Source of the DNA: a bacterium
GTDB taxonomy: Bacteria > Hydrothermota > UBA3073 > JACQXS01 > JAQTXJ01
Reading direction: 5' to 3'
Assembly (NCBI GenBank): GCA_028716385.1
Contig: JAQUPX010000002.1
Location: forward strand, 62,001 to 126,000
DNA length: 64,000 nt
The stretch's first letter is position 1. Every line of letters starts with the position of its first letter. Position numbers and translations under genes: made by a program. This document shows, piece after piece, positions 1 through 8,465 of the stretch. The notes beneath the pieces were generated by a model that saw only the letters and a program-made list of their open reading frames with translations, made no database searches and was not told the origin of the DNA.

Positions 1-145
1 TGAAGCTATGACTGCTAAGTTTGTGGATATCCCGTATGAAATACTTGAAAGAATGTCGACAAGAATAACTAATGAGTTGACAGGGGTTAATCGTGTTGTA
101 TACGATATAACACATAAACCACCTGCAACCATTGAGTGGGAGTAA
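1..145 (+). CDS. guaA: GMP synthase, C-terminal end (partial)
   Basis: Only the last 47 codons are present: the frame open from base 2 runs to a TAA at 143-145. The tail [19 protein letters not shown] is the highly conserved C-terminus of glutamine-hydrolysing GMP synthase, which converts XMP to GMP in purine synthesis; this end belongs to the dimerisation domain. The 95-base spacer to the next gene holds only AT-rich sequence with a degenerate 'gattgtggattttggattgcgga' stretch. The N-terminal amidotransferase and ATP-pyrophosphatase domains lie outside the window. Confidence 0.93.
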   Translation, partial: EAMTAKFVDIPYEILERMSTRITNELTGVNRVVYDITHKPPATIEWE

Positions 146-240
146 AATTAAATTTTAGATTGTGGATTTTGGATTGCGGAATAAACAGAAAACAAAAAAG
201 GTTGAAAACTAATAAACAAAAGAGACTTTGGATTTGAGAT

Positions 241-486
241 ATGTGTCTTGGAATACCTGTAGAAGTAGTAAAAATAAACGATGAGGAAACTGCGCTTATT
301 GAATTGACGGGTGTGCAGAAGGAAATCAATATTCAGCTTGTTCCTCAGGTCAAGATTGGGGATTGGGTTATTCTACATGCCGGGTTTGCCATAGAGATAA
401 TAGATGAAAAAGAAGCAGAAAAGACATTAGATAGTTTTAGAGAATTAATGGAAGCAAGTAAATCAGCAACAAAAAAAAAAAACTAG
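241..486 (+). CDS. hypC: HypC/HybG hydrogenase maturation chaperone
   Basis: This 81-residue protein begins MCLGIPVEVV, the signature of HypC. The Cys at position 2 is the residue that, in the family, binds the iron-cyanide precursor with HypD and the hydrogenase large subunit during NiFe-hydrogenase maturation. The rest is the usual small beta-barrel (GDWVILHAGFAIEIID). A Lys-rich tail is encoded by a run of 12 A (471-482), so the last few residues are sensitive to indel error. No other hyp gene or hydrogenase subunit is visible nearby, so it stands alone between guaA and an exported protein. The TAG stop is followed directly by the GGGGG ribosome-binding site of the next gene. Confidence 0.93.
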   Translation: MCLGIPVEVVKINDEETALIELTGVQKEINIQLVPQVKIGDWVILHAGFAIEIIDEKEAEKTLDSFRELMEASKSATKKKN

Positions 487-494
487 GGGGAAAA

Positions 495-1952
495 ATGATT
501 TGTGAAAGTAAGAATGTAAAAAGTTTTCTGAAGAAAACATTATTAGCGATTGTTTTTGGTTTGATTGTTATGCCGGTATATGCAAGCGGACCGGATACTT
601 TATGGACAAGAATTTATGGTGGGGATGAATGGGATTGGGGAAATTCTATACAGGAGTGTTCTGGAACAGGCGGGTATATAGTTACCGGAGGAACGTGGTC
701 ATTTGGGGTGGGAAAATCGGATGTTTATCTAGTAAGGATAAATTCGTCAGGTGATTCAGTTTGGGCAAGAAATTATGGATGGACGGATTATGAAGAAGGG
801 CGTTGTGTTCAGAAATGTGGAGGCGGATATATAATTGCAGGTGAAATTGGCAGTCTATCCACGGATGTTCTTTTATTAAAAGTTAATGAGGATGGCGATT
901 CATCATGGGCGGTAACTTTTGGTGGAAGCCAGAGCGAGTTTGGCCGTTCTATTCAAGTTTGCACGGATGGGAGTTTTATAATTGCAGGGTATACGAATTC
1001 TTTTGGCGCAGGTAAAAACGACGTGTATGTTATAAAAGCAAATTCTTTTGGAGATACGATATGGACGAGGACTTTTGGAGGGACAGAAGACGATTATGGT
1101 TATTCCATAGCGAAATGCGCGGACGGTAATTTTGTCATTGCAGGTTCCAGCAGAGTTACTACTTATGATGATGTCTATCTTATAAAAATAAGTTCAAGCG
1201 GAGATACTTTGTGGACAAGGACTTTTGGAAAGAGTAACAATGATTGCGCTTATGATGTTAAGCAATGTGACGATGGCGGGTTTATTGTTACGGGATATAC
1301 AAAAACAGGAAGTGAAAAGGTGTATCTGATAAAAACAAATTCTTCAGGAGATACTTTATGGACAAGAACTTATGGTAAAACCGGGGATGATAGGGGATAT
1401 TCCGTCCGGGAGTGTAATGATAATGGATTTATTATTAGCGGATATACCTCAACTTTAGGTGGCACATGGGAAGATGTTTACGTTATAAAGACAGATTCCA
1501 CAGGGGATACTTTGTGGACAAGGACTTTTGGAAAGAATGGTGACGATAGAGGAAATTCTATTATACAATGTTCTGACGACGGATATATAGTTGCAGGGGT
1601 AGGAGAATATTTTACTTCCGGGCAAACAGATATGTATATTATAAGAATGGGTTCAGTAGGAATAAAAGAAATTGACAAAAGCATATCTAATAATTATGTA
1701 TTATATCAAAATTATCCTAATCCGTTCTCGGATAGGACTGTTATTAAGTATAAAGTACCGAACAGGAGTAATGTGGCGATGAAAGTTTATAGTTTGTCCG
1801 GTAAGTTGGTAAAGACAATTTTAAATGGAGAAGTAGGGGCAGGTTCTCATACAGTGTGTTTAGATAAAAAGGATATAAAATCAGGTATTTATTTTTATAG
1901 TCTTGAAATTGGAAATTATAAAGAAATTAAGAAATTAACTGTATTAAAATAA
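495..1952 (+). CDS. secreted seven-repeat beta-propeller with C-terminal sorting domain
   Basis: The 485-residue protein has a signal peptide (about residues 1-31, ending VYASG). Then come seven tandem repeats of about 50 residues, each with the pattern W-x-R-x-[FY]-G...G-x-S-[IV]...C-[DG]-x-G-[FY]-I-[IV]-[AT]-G...D-V-Y-[LV]-I-K...G-D-T. Seven copies fit a seven-bladed beta-propeller. Every blade keeps one Cys just before the D/G-x-G turn. The last 85 residues (YQNYPNPF, KVYSLSGKLVKTI, GIYFYSLEIG) are a FlgD/T9SS type A-like C-terminal domain that in related phyla directs surface export or attachment. The ribosome-binding site is a G run (aGGGGGaaaa). At DNA level the blades share near-identical stretches around 1200, 1349 and 1504. 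Function and ligand are unknown. Confidence 0.85.
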   Translation: MICESKNVKSFLKKTLLAIVFGLIVMPVYASGPDTLWTRIYGGDEWDWGNSIQECSGTGGYIVTGGTWSFGVGKSDVYLVRINSSGDSVWARNYGWTDYEEGRCVQKCGGGYIIAGEIGSLSTDVLLLKVNEDGDSSWAVTFGGSQSEFGRSIQVCTDGSFIIAGYTNSFGAGKNDVYVIKANSFGDTIWTRTFGGTEDDYGYSIAKCADGNFVIAGSSRVTTYDDVYLIKISSSGDTLWTRTFGKSNNDCAYDVKQCDDGGFIVTGYTKTGSEKVYLIKTNSSGDTLWTRTYGKTGDDRGYSVRECNDNGFIISGYTSTLGGTWEDVYVIKTDSTGDTLWTRTFGKNGDDRGNSIIQCSDDGYIVAGVGEYFTSGQTDMYIIRMGSVGIKEIDKSISNNYVLYQNYPNPFSDRTVIKYKVPNRSNVAMKVYSLSGKLVKTILNGEVGAGSHTVCLDKKDIKSGIYFYSLEIGNYKEIKKLTVLK

Positions 1953-1963
1953 TAGGGGGGTAT

Positions 1964-2431
1964 ATGCGTAGAATTCTTTTATTAGTAATGGTTGTGTTAG
2001 TAGCCGGTTGTGCTCCTAAACGAAAAGAACCACAGTGTGTTATTAAAGGTAGAGTTAGAATTGGTAAGGAAACTGCAGCTAATGCAAAGGTGATGGTTGA
2101 AATTTGTAAGGGTTTGGATTGGCTTTCAGATACTAAATGGGAGACAACAACAGATAAATGGGGTGCATATAAAATTATAATTCCTCTTGATTGGTTCTCT
2201 TGCAGTTACAGAATAAGGGTTTCAGCTGTAGATACTATTATTCTTAAATATACTGATTATTATGGACATTACGATAAACTTGTATATAGGTATATAACAG
2301 GTTATAAACATGGCGTGATAAAATGGGCTGTAGACAAGAAAGATTTCAAAATTACGGAGAAGGATAGGCTTATTAGTGAAGATGAACGTATGAAGAGAGA
2401 AGGCTTAAAAGAGAAACGAATGAACGATTGA
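1964..2431 (+). CDS. lipoprotein with carboxypeptidase-regulatory-like domain
   Basis: A 155-residue protein with a lipoprotein signal (MRRILLLVMVVLVAGC; lipobox V-A-G-C, acylated Cys16). The middle part (KGRVRIGKETAANAKVMVE ... TTTDKWGAYKI) resembles a transthyretin-like/carboxypeptidase regulatory fold, common as a carbohydrate- or protein-binding decoration on surface lipoproteins. The C-terminal 30 residues are highly charged. The start has a GGGGGG ribosome-binding site and lies 11 bases after the previous stop, so the two genes are probably co-transcribed. No specific function can be assigned; the domain call is from the fold-like pattern only. Confidence 0.7.
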   Translation: MRRILLLVMVVLVAGCAPKRKEPQCVIKGRVRIGKETAANAKVMVEICKGLDWLSDTKWETTTDKWGAYKIIIPLDWFSCSYRIRVSAVDTIILKYTDYYGHYDKLVYRYITGYKHGVIKWAVDKKDFKITEKDRLISEDERMKREGLKEKRMND

Positions 2432-2612
2432 TACCAGACTGTGTTATTAAAATAAAATAATAGAAAATAATCTACCTGATGCCGAATTATATAAGCTTAT
2501 CCCGATAGCCCTCGGTATTAATCTAACTAGATCCAGAAAAACTGGATTATAGCAAATTATCCTTAGATTCTCCACGCTTAACAAGTTGGTTTTGGTATAG
2601 TGAATTAAAGTG

Positions 2613-3923
2613 ATGGTTACAATAAGAAGATGCAATCAGATAACCAATAAAAAATTATCCCTTCTAAAGCGGATTAGTTCTTTTATGGTGGCGGTAGTAT
2701 TGATATGTTTATCCAATTCTGTTTCGGGGGGGCTTGCTTCCAAGTATCTTTGTGACAGGGGAATAGAAAAAGATAAAGCCGTGGTATTTACTGAGGATTT
2801 TGAAGAACTTACTTTGGACGATGTTGCGGTGCGTTGGAATGACAACAGAAATCTTGATGGAATGTCGTTAGTCTCAGATGTACCACCAGTAAGTGCCGGC
2901 ACTAAATCTCTACGGATAACTTCAATCATTGGTCAGAATGAAGGTGGGCTTCTTTACAAACGATTAGATACCCAGGGAGTTGGATACGATACCCTCTATG
3001 CCCGATTTTATGTGAAGTTTGCACCGAGTTGTCACCCGATTCATCATTTTGTTCAAATGGGAGGATATAATCCCCCAACAAATTGGCCACAGGGAGGTGC
3101 GGGAATAAGACCTGATGGCGACGACTCCTTCGTAAGTGGAATAGAGCCTTTCGGTGCGGCATGGAGGTGGGACTTCTACACTTATTGGATGCATATGAGG
3201 ACTAATCCGGGCGGAAAATACTGGGGGAACGATTTTATTAATGACGATAGCCTTAAGGTAGAAAAGGACAAATGGATTTGTATAGAAATTATGATGAAGA
3301 TGAATAATCCGTTGACTTCATATAATGGAGAACAAGAAGTGTGGATAAATGGAAACTCTTGGTATAAAGATGGTCAAAAGATAAGCCATTTGGGGTTGGG
3401 TTTTCCAAATGGAAACTGGATTTGGGATAGTTTTTCCCCGGACACAACGGGTTTACCATTTGAAGGATTTCAGTGGCGATTTGTAGATGCTCTTGACATA
3501 AACTGGTTCAAACTTGAGTTTTACATGACGGATGGGCTTAACGGACAAATGGACAGTGTTTTATTTGATGATCTTGTTATTGCTACAGAATATATCGGTC
3601 CAATGCCAGGGGTTGAGGAAGACCTCTCTCATAATGTATCGGCTATTTTACAAAACTATCCTAATCCTTTTAGCTCTCAAACCGTTATCAGATATCAAAT
3701 TACAGGTATCAAGTCGGATGTGAGTCTTAAAATTTATAGTCTCTCGGGTCAACTGGTGCGAACCTTGGTAAATGGAGAATTATCTGCCGGTTATTACTCG
3801 GTGACGTGGAATGGAAAAGACGATAATAGCAAGTGCTTGCTATCCGGGATATATTTTGGAAAGTTAAAAGTAGGTGGCAAGTTTTCACAACCTCAAAAGT
3901 TGCTACTTTTAAATAGTAAATAA
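2613..3923 (+). CDS. secreted jelly-roll-type protein with C-terminal sorting domain
   Basis: A protein of about 436 residues (a GTG lies immediately before this ATG and could also serve). Residues 1-40 carry a positively charged stretch and hydrophobic segment typical of a signal peptide. The central 300 residues (FTEDFEELTLDD..., SLRITS..., YARFYVKFAP, WRFVDALDINWFKLEFYM, DSVLFDDLVIA) look like a concanavalin/laminin-G jelly roll as seen in polysaccharide lyases and other glycan-binding proteins. No catalytic motif is certain. The end (LQNYPNPFSSQTVIRYQI ... LSGQLVRTL ... GIYFGKLKV) is the FlgD/T9SS-like domain also found in the 495-1952 protein. No clear Shine-Dalgarno. A strong terminator follows. 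Confidence 0.78.
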   Translation: MVTIRRCNQITNKKLSLLKRISSFMVAVVLICLSNSVSGGLASKYLCDRGIEKDKAVVFTEDFEELTLDDVAVRWNDNRNLDGMSLVSDVPPVSAGTKSLRITSIIGQNEGGLLYKRLDTQGVGYDTLYARFYVKFAPSCHPIHHFVQMGGYNPPTNWPQGGAGIRPDGDDSFVSGIEPFGAAWRWDFYTYWMHMRTNPGGKYWGNDFINDDSLKVEKDKWICIEIMMKMNNPLTSYNGEQEVWINGNSWYKDGQKISHLGLGFPNGNWIWDSFSPDTTGLPFEGFQWRFVDALDINWFKLEFYMTDGLNGQMDSVLFDDLVIATEYIGPMPGVEEDLSHNVSAILQNYPNPFSSQTVIRYQITGIKSDVSLKIYSLSGQLVRTLVNGELSAGYYSVTWNGKDDNSKCLLSGIYFGKLKVGGKFSQPQKLLLLNSK

Positions 3924-3932
3924 GGTAAAAAT

Positions 3933-3965
3933 AAAAAGGCTTCATCTTTCGGATGAAGCCTTTTT
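3933..3965 (+). terminator. rho-independent terminator
   Basis: A perfect stem GGCTTCATC / GATGAAGCC (3938-3946 and 3952-3960) with loop TTTCG is flanked by AAAAA and TTTTT, extending the stem to 14 bp. It lies 10 bases after the preceding stop. Because of the A tract on the other side it could act in both directions, but the neighbouring gene is also on the plus strand. Confidence 0.93.
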
Positions 3966-4047
3966 ATTAATAGGCGGAGTGAAATTTTTAAGTAGGCTTT
4001 AGATTTTTCCTTGACATTGTTTTAATTTTATGTAAAACCTAAAAATT

Positions 4048-5421
4048 ATGATGTTATTGATTTTAGCAATTGCTATTCCTTTGTTTGGTTCGGCTTTATG
4101 TTTAGTTCTTAAACCTCGTGCAAGAGAAGCGTGTGCCATTGCATTAGTTGCTATTTCATTCATTTTAACTGTCTTGCTTATTCCTACCGTTATGAACGGG
4201 CAAACATATTGGATATCCCTATTAAATGCGGATTTTTTCAGTGTAAGTTTTGAATTGGATAAAATCGGGCTTGTATTTGCGCTTATGTTTTCGCTTCTTG
4301 GTTTAGTTGCGCTTATTTATTCGGTTAATTATATAAAAGAAAATGCCAACGAATATTATTTTATAACTACATTATTAATTGGTTCGCTTATGGGTGTGGC
4401 GTATTCCAATAATCTTATTTTGCTTTATGTTTTCTGGGAAATTGCGGCGTTCTGTACATGGCGACTTATTGGTTTTACGAGAAAAGCTGCGAACATTAAA
4501 ATTGCGGATAAGTCATTTATGATGACTTTATTGGGGTCATCATTGATGCTATTGGGCTTTGTATTTATTTACCTTCAAAAAGGGACGCTTGACCTTGATT
4601 TATTGAGAGGGCAGACTCTTGATTCCCCGGAATTGATATTTAATCTTATTTTTCTTGGATTAATTGCGAAATCCGTGTGTTTGCCGATATATACATGGCT
4701 TCAGGATGCTCATCCTGTTGCGCCATCGCCTTCATCTGCACTACTTTCGGGAATAATTACAAAAATTGGAGTTCTTGCATTTGCAAAGATATGGGTTAGT
4801 ACATTTAATTATACTGCCCAGTGGGTTATTCCTCTTGCTATAATTTCATCTATTATTGCGGGTGGAGCGGCACTTGTATCTAGCGATATGAAGAAGATAA
4901 TAGCGTATTCTACGATATCCCAGATTGCGTATATTTTATTTGGGTTTGCCTTATTAAATGAGTTTTCAACAAATGCTGCGTTGCTTTATGCTTTTGCTCA
5001 TGCTCTTGGAAAAGGCGGGTTATTCCTTGGCGCCGGAGTTGTAGAAAAGTATTTTAATACAAGGGATATTCGTAAATTAGGTGGTTTTATTAAAGTGAGT
5101 CCTATTACGGGGATAGGGTTCCTGTTCTGCGCAGCTTCCATTGCGGGGATACCTCCGTTTGGCGGATTCTGGGCGAAACTAATGATAATTATGGGGCTTC
5201 TGACTGCCGGACATATATGGATTGCAGTGTTGGCGATTTTCTCTGCAATGTTAACTTTATTCTATATGTGGCGTTTATTTGATGCAGTGTTCGTTGGCGA
5301 TTTGAAGCAGAAATTCGATATTACTTTGAGTAAAACTATGGTTGCCTGTGTTCTTATATTAGGAATCTTATCTTTATTGATAGGTCTTTTTGTATCAAAG
5401 TTTCTTTTGTTGGTGAAATAA
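4048..5421 (+). CDS. NuoL/NuoM/MrpD-type proton antiporter subunit
   Basis: The 457-residue protein is almost entirely hydrophobic, with about 14 membrane spans. It keeps the family core: a TM Glu in VFWEIAAFCTW, the LQDAHPVAPSPSSALLSGIITKIG segment with its buried Lys, a KKIIAYSTISQIAYILFG segment, and the HALGKGGLFLGAG segment. These proteins translocate H+ or Na+ within complex I, Mrp antiporters or membrane-bound hydrogenases. No other subunit of such a complex is nearby, so its partner is not known; hypC upstream hints at hydrogenase biology but proves nothing. A TTGACA at 4011 gives a plausible promoter with a short leader. No Shine-Dalgarno is seen; ATG at 4051 is an equally possible start. 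Confidence 0.85.
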   Translation: MMLLILAIAIPLFGSALCLVLKPRAREACAIALVAISFILTVLLIPTVMNGQTYWISLLNADFFSVSFELDKIGLVFALMFSLLGLVALIYSVNYIKENANEYYFITTLLIGSLMGVAYSNNLILLYVFWEIAAFCTWRLIGFTRKAANIKIADKSFMMTLLGSSLMLLGFVFIYLQKGTLDLDLLRGQTLDSPELIFNLIFLGLIAKSVCLPIYTWLQDAHPVAPSPSSALLSGIITKIGVLAFAKIWVSTFNYTAQWVIPLAIISSIIAGGAALVSSDMKKIIAYSTISQIAYILFGFALLNEFSTNAALLYAFAHALGKGGLFLGAGVVEKYFNTRDIRKLGGFIKVSPITGIGFLFCAASIAGIPPFGGFWAKLMIIMGLLTAGHIWIAVLAIFSAMLTLFYMWRLFDAVFVGDLKQKFDITLSKTMVACVLILGILSLLIGLFVSKFLLLVK

Positions 5422-5546
5422 ATCCTCGAGACAATTGACAGGTAGAATTAGAAGATAATTTCCAAATCCAAAAAAATAATTTTAGAATGCAAATTCACTA
5501 ACAAACTTGAGACGTGGTTATCGCCAAAGAGTTTGTAAAAAATCAC

Positions 5547-5575
5547 TTGCAATGTTTGGAAACTTTAAGTATATT
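5547..5575 (+). promoter_or_regulatory. sigma-70-type promoter, probably leaderless
   Basis: -35 TTGCAA (5547-5552), 17-nt spacer, -10 TATATT (5570-5575). Only 8 bases separate the -10 from the ATG at 5584, so the transcript would start at or within a base or two of the start codon. No Shine-Dalgarno is present. Confidence 0.6.
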
Positions 5576-5583
5576 AAAAAATT

Positions 5584-8463
5584 ATGAGTTTAAAAGAAGA
5601 TAAAATTCTGTCTGCACTTAATCCGCAACAACTTGAAGCGGTTACTTTTGGCGAAGGGCCACTACTAATTATTGCAGGCGCAGGAACAGGTAAAACCCGT
5701 GTAATTACTCACCGTATATCATATCTTATTTCCTCAAAAAAAGCAAAACCGAGTGAAATTCTTGCGCTTACTTTTACTGACAAAGCGGCGGAAGAAATGG
5801 AAAGACGGGTTGACTCATTGGTCCCTTACGGATGGGTGGGGACTAAAATCAGCACTTTCCATTCTTTCGGGCAAAGATTAATCAGGGAATTTGCGTTTGA
5901 ATTAGGGATAAACCCGGATTTTAAAGTGTTGTCGACTACGGAATTGTTGTTTTTATTGAAAGAAAAACTGTTTGAATTTCCGTTGAATTATTTCCGTCCG
6001 CCATCTAACCCTACAAAATATTTATATGCTTTTTTGAATTTAATTTCAAGGGTCAAAGACGAGGATGTAAATGTGGAAGAGTATTTAAAATACGCAAAAA
6101 CCAATTTAGATATTAATATGGAGACTGAGTTGAAAGAAGGATTTACAAGGCAAGTTGAAATTGCCAACTGGTATCAGAGTTATGAAGAATTACTAAGGAA
6201 TACGGGATATGTAGATATTCAGGATTTAATAGCTTTACCGATAAAACTTTTCCGTACCAGACCGAGTATATTAAAGCGCGTTCAATCGCAGTTTAAGTAT
6301 ATATTAGTAGATGAGTTCCAGGATACGAATTACGCACAGTTCCAGTTCCTTAAGTTTTTAGCCGGTGAAAATCCTAATTTGACCGTAGTAGGTGATGATG
6401 ACCAGTCTATTTACAAGTTTCGTGGTGCGTGCCTTTCAAATATATTAGGATTCAAAACAACTTATCCCGATACTCATACCGTTATTCTTAACAGAAATTA
6501 TCGTAGTCTTCAATCTATTCTTGATGTTGCTCATAGACTTATTACATTTAACAATCCGTACAGGTTGGAGACGGAGCTAAAAATCGATAAATCCATTATT
6601 GCGGATTCGAAAAGCAAGCGAAATGGGGTAAAATACTGTCAATATCCTACTGTTTCGGAGGAAGCAGATGCGATAGTTGACTACATCATAGAAAACGTTG
6701 CAAAAGGATATAAATACAGTGATTTTGCGATACTTGTGCGGACTAACGGCGGGGCGGCGCATTTTTTAGCTGCTTTGAATTTGAAAGGAATCCCATGGCT
6801 TTCGGATGGGGGAGAGAGTCTTTACGATAGGGAAGAGGTAAAGGTTTTACTTAATTTTCTACGCGTAATCAGTAATTCTTCCGACAGCCAGGCTTTGTAT
6901 GATGTTATAAGTTCCCCCGCGTATAAGCTTAATTCTCCCGACCTTTATAAATGTATGAGTTTTGCGCATTTGCGTCACTTAAGTTTATACGATGCTTTGA
7001 ATAAAGAATTGGAAATCTCTGAAAAGGGAACAGTTATTATTAAAAAGTTTTTGAATGATTTTGAGTTTTTCAGCAAATTAGCTTCGGTTAATTCGGTGAG
7101 CAAAGTTCTTTACGAATTTCTTGTCCGGACGGGGTGGCTGAATAGTCTTGTTGCAAAACCTTCGATAGAAACGGAAATTCGTATGAAAAACATTTCAGAG
7201 TTTTTCAAACTGGTTGAGTATATAATGGATGTTATTTCAAACAACAAATTGCCATTTGTCATAAATTATATAGACAGTTTAATTTCATTGGGAAGCAGTC
7301 CGCCTTGCGCACAGGCGGATTTTGATGCCGAAGCGGTGCGTATTTTGACCGTTCATAAAGCAAAAGGACTTGAGTTTAGAGTCGTTTTTTTACCTGCGCT
7401 TGTGACGGATAATTTTCCACATTACAAAATGCCTACACTGGTGGAAATACCATTGGAATTAATAAAAGAGCAGATGTTACAGTTGTCAGAAGAGGAAATT
7501 CATTTACAGGAAGAACGGCGGTTATTTTATGTAGGATTGACGCGGGCAAAAGAAACACTGATTTTAAGTTCAGGGGTAGATTACGGTGGAAAAAGGGAAA
7601 AGAAACTTTCCCAGTTCGTTATGGAGACGTTGGATATACCAAAAGCAGAGCTTATGACTGAGAAAGCCGAGACTCTTAAAAAAATATCGAGATATAAAGA
7701 CGTGAAAGCAATACAGTTGAATTTACTTAAAGATATTCAGCTGGTTGAACTGTCAAGTACCGGCATAGATGATTGGTTGGGGTGTCCTCGTAAATACTGG
7801 TATTTGCACTGGCTCAGGATTCCGACTCCGAAACATCATGCAATGATTTACGGAGGTTCGGTTCACAAGGCAATAGAATCTTACTTGAAATACAAGAAAT
7901 CAGGAAGAACGTTATCGTTAGAAGCTACAATTCGTGTTTTTGAATCTGCATGGGAGAGTGAGGGGTTTATTTCAAGGGAACATGAAGATGAGCGTTACCA
8001 AAAGGGAAAAGAAGTTTTAAGACAATTCTGGGAGCAGGAAGAACAATCGGGTAGGAGTCCTTTATATGTAGAAGAAGAATTTTCATTCATTTGTGATTAT
8101 GTCAAAGTAAGGGGGAGATGGGACAGAGTAGACGAAGGTGGAATAATAATAGATTATAAGACAGGGGATGTTAATACTGTTATTAAAGCAAACCAACGGG
8201 TGCGCGGAAGCGTGCAACTGCCGGTTTATGCATTAGCGTATTTTGAAAGATTTAAAAATGTACCGAACCGGGTAGAGTTTCATTTTGTTGAAGGCGGGGT
8301 AGTTGGGGAGTTAAAAGATATTCCAAAAAAGATAGAAAAAGCGCGGGAAACGATTAAAATAGTGGCAGATGGAATACGGTCGGGTGATTTTGATATGCGT
8401 CCAAGTTATCCCGGGGTGTGTGAGTATTGTTCGTGCAAGACGTTGTGCCCGTATAAGAAATAG
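5584..8463 (+). CDS. UvrD/PcrA-like SF1 helicase with C-terminal RecB-type nuclease
   Basis: A 959-residue helicase-nuclease. Superfamily 1A motifs are complete: Walker A AGAGTGKT (31-38), VDEFQDT (motif II), GDDDQSIYKFRG (III), LTVHKAKGLEF (V) and EERRLFYVGLTRAKE (VI). After about residue 725 a PD-(D/E)XK nuclease follows: GGSVHKAIESYL and the catalytic IIIDYKTG. It is flanked by Cys734 (WLGCPRKYWY) and a terminal C-x2-C-x5-C (946, 949, 955), the layout of the 4Fe-4S staple in AddB and Dna2. Known relatives (AddA/AdnA/PcrA) process DNA ends or repair damage. The fusion suggests recombinational repair, acting alone or with a partner elsewhere. Just before motif V the protein carries an insertion (SSPPCAQADFD) encoded by a small palindromic repeat. 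Confidence 0.9.
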   Translation: MSLKEDKILSALNPQQLEAVTFGEGPLLIIAGAGTGKTRVITHRISYLISSKKAKPSEILALTFTDKAAEEMERRVDSLVPYGWVGTKISTFHSFGQRLIREFAFELGINPDFKVLSTTELLFLLKEKLFEFPLNYFRPPSNPTKYLYAFLNLISRVKDEDVNVEEYLKYAKTNLDINMETELKEGFTRQVEIANWYQSYEELLRNTGYVDIQDLIALPIKLFRTRPSILKRVQSQFKYILVDEFQDTNYAQFQFLKFLAGENPNLTVVGDDDQSIYKFRGACLSNILGFKTTYPDTHTVILNRNYRSLQSILDVAHRLITFNNPYRLETELKIDKSIIADSKSKRNGVKYCQYPTVSEEADAIVDYIIENVAKGYKYSDFAILVRTNGGAAHFLAALNLKGIPWLSDGGESLYDREEVKVLLNFLRVISNSSDSQALYDVISSPAYKLNSPDLYKCMSFAHLRHLSLYDALNKELEISEKGTVIIKKFLNDFEFFSKLASVNSVSKVLYEFLVRTGWLNSLVAKPSIETEIRMKNISEFFKLVEYIMDVISNNKLPFVINYIDSLISLGSSPPCAQADFDAEAVRILTVHKAKGLEFRVVFLPALVTDNFPHYKMPTLVEIPLELIKEQMLQLSEEEIHLQEERRLFYVGLTRAKETLILSSGVDYGGKREKKLSQFVMETLDIPKAELMTEKAETLKKISRYKDVKAIQLNLLKDIQLVELSSTGIDDWLGCPRKYWYLHWLRIPTPKHHAMIYGGSVHKAIESYLKYKKSGRTLSLEATIRVFESAWESEGFISREHEDERYQKGKEVLRQFWEQEEQSGRSPLYVEEEFSFICDYVKVRGRWDRVDEGGIIIDYKTGDVNTVIKANQRVRGSVQLPVYALAYFERFKNVPNRVEFHFVEGGVVGELKDIPKKIEKARETIKIVADGIRSGDFDMRPSYPGVCEYCSCKTLCPYKK
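7299..7319 (+). repeat. palindromic mini-repeat inside the helicase gene
   Basis: TCCGCCT tgcgcac AGGCGGA forms a 7-bp GC-rich stem in an otherwise AT-rich gene. It encodes residues in the variable loop just before helicase motif V and keeps the frame. A similar core (TCTGCCTcAGGCGGA) occurs in the spacer near 52470, which suggests a mobile or spreading repeat rather than conserved protein sequence. Confidence 0.55.
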
Positions 8464-8465
8464 AA

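Noticed and set aside
1195..1540. Regularly spaced near-identical stretches (GGAGATACTTTGTGGACAAGG) as a possible CRISPR-like array.
   Set aside because: Spacing and reading frame match propeller blades within one coding gene; the intervening sequence is coding, not spacers.
2432..2609. Hairpin-containing spacer as a tRNA or small RNA gene.
   Set aside because: TCCAG-aaaaa-CTGGA is present, but no cloverleaf, T-loop or promoter could be recognised.
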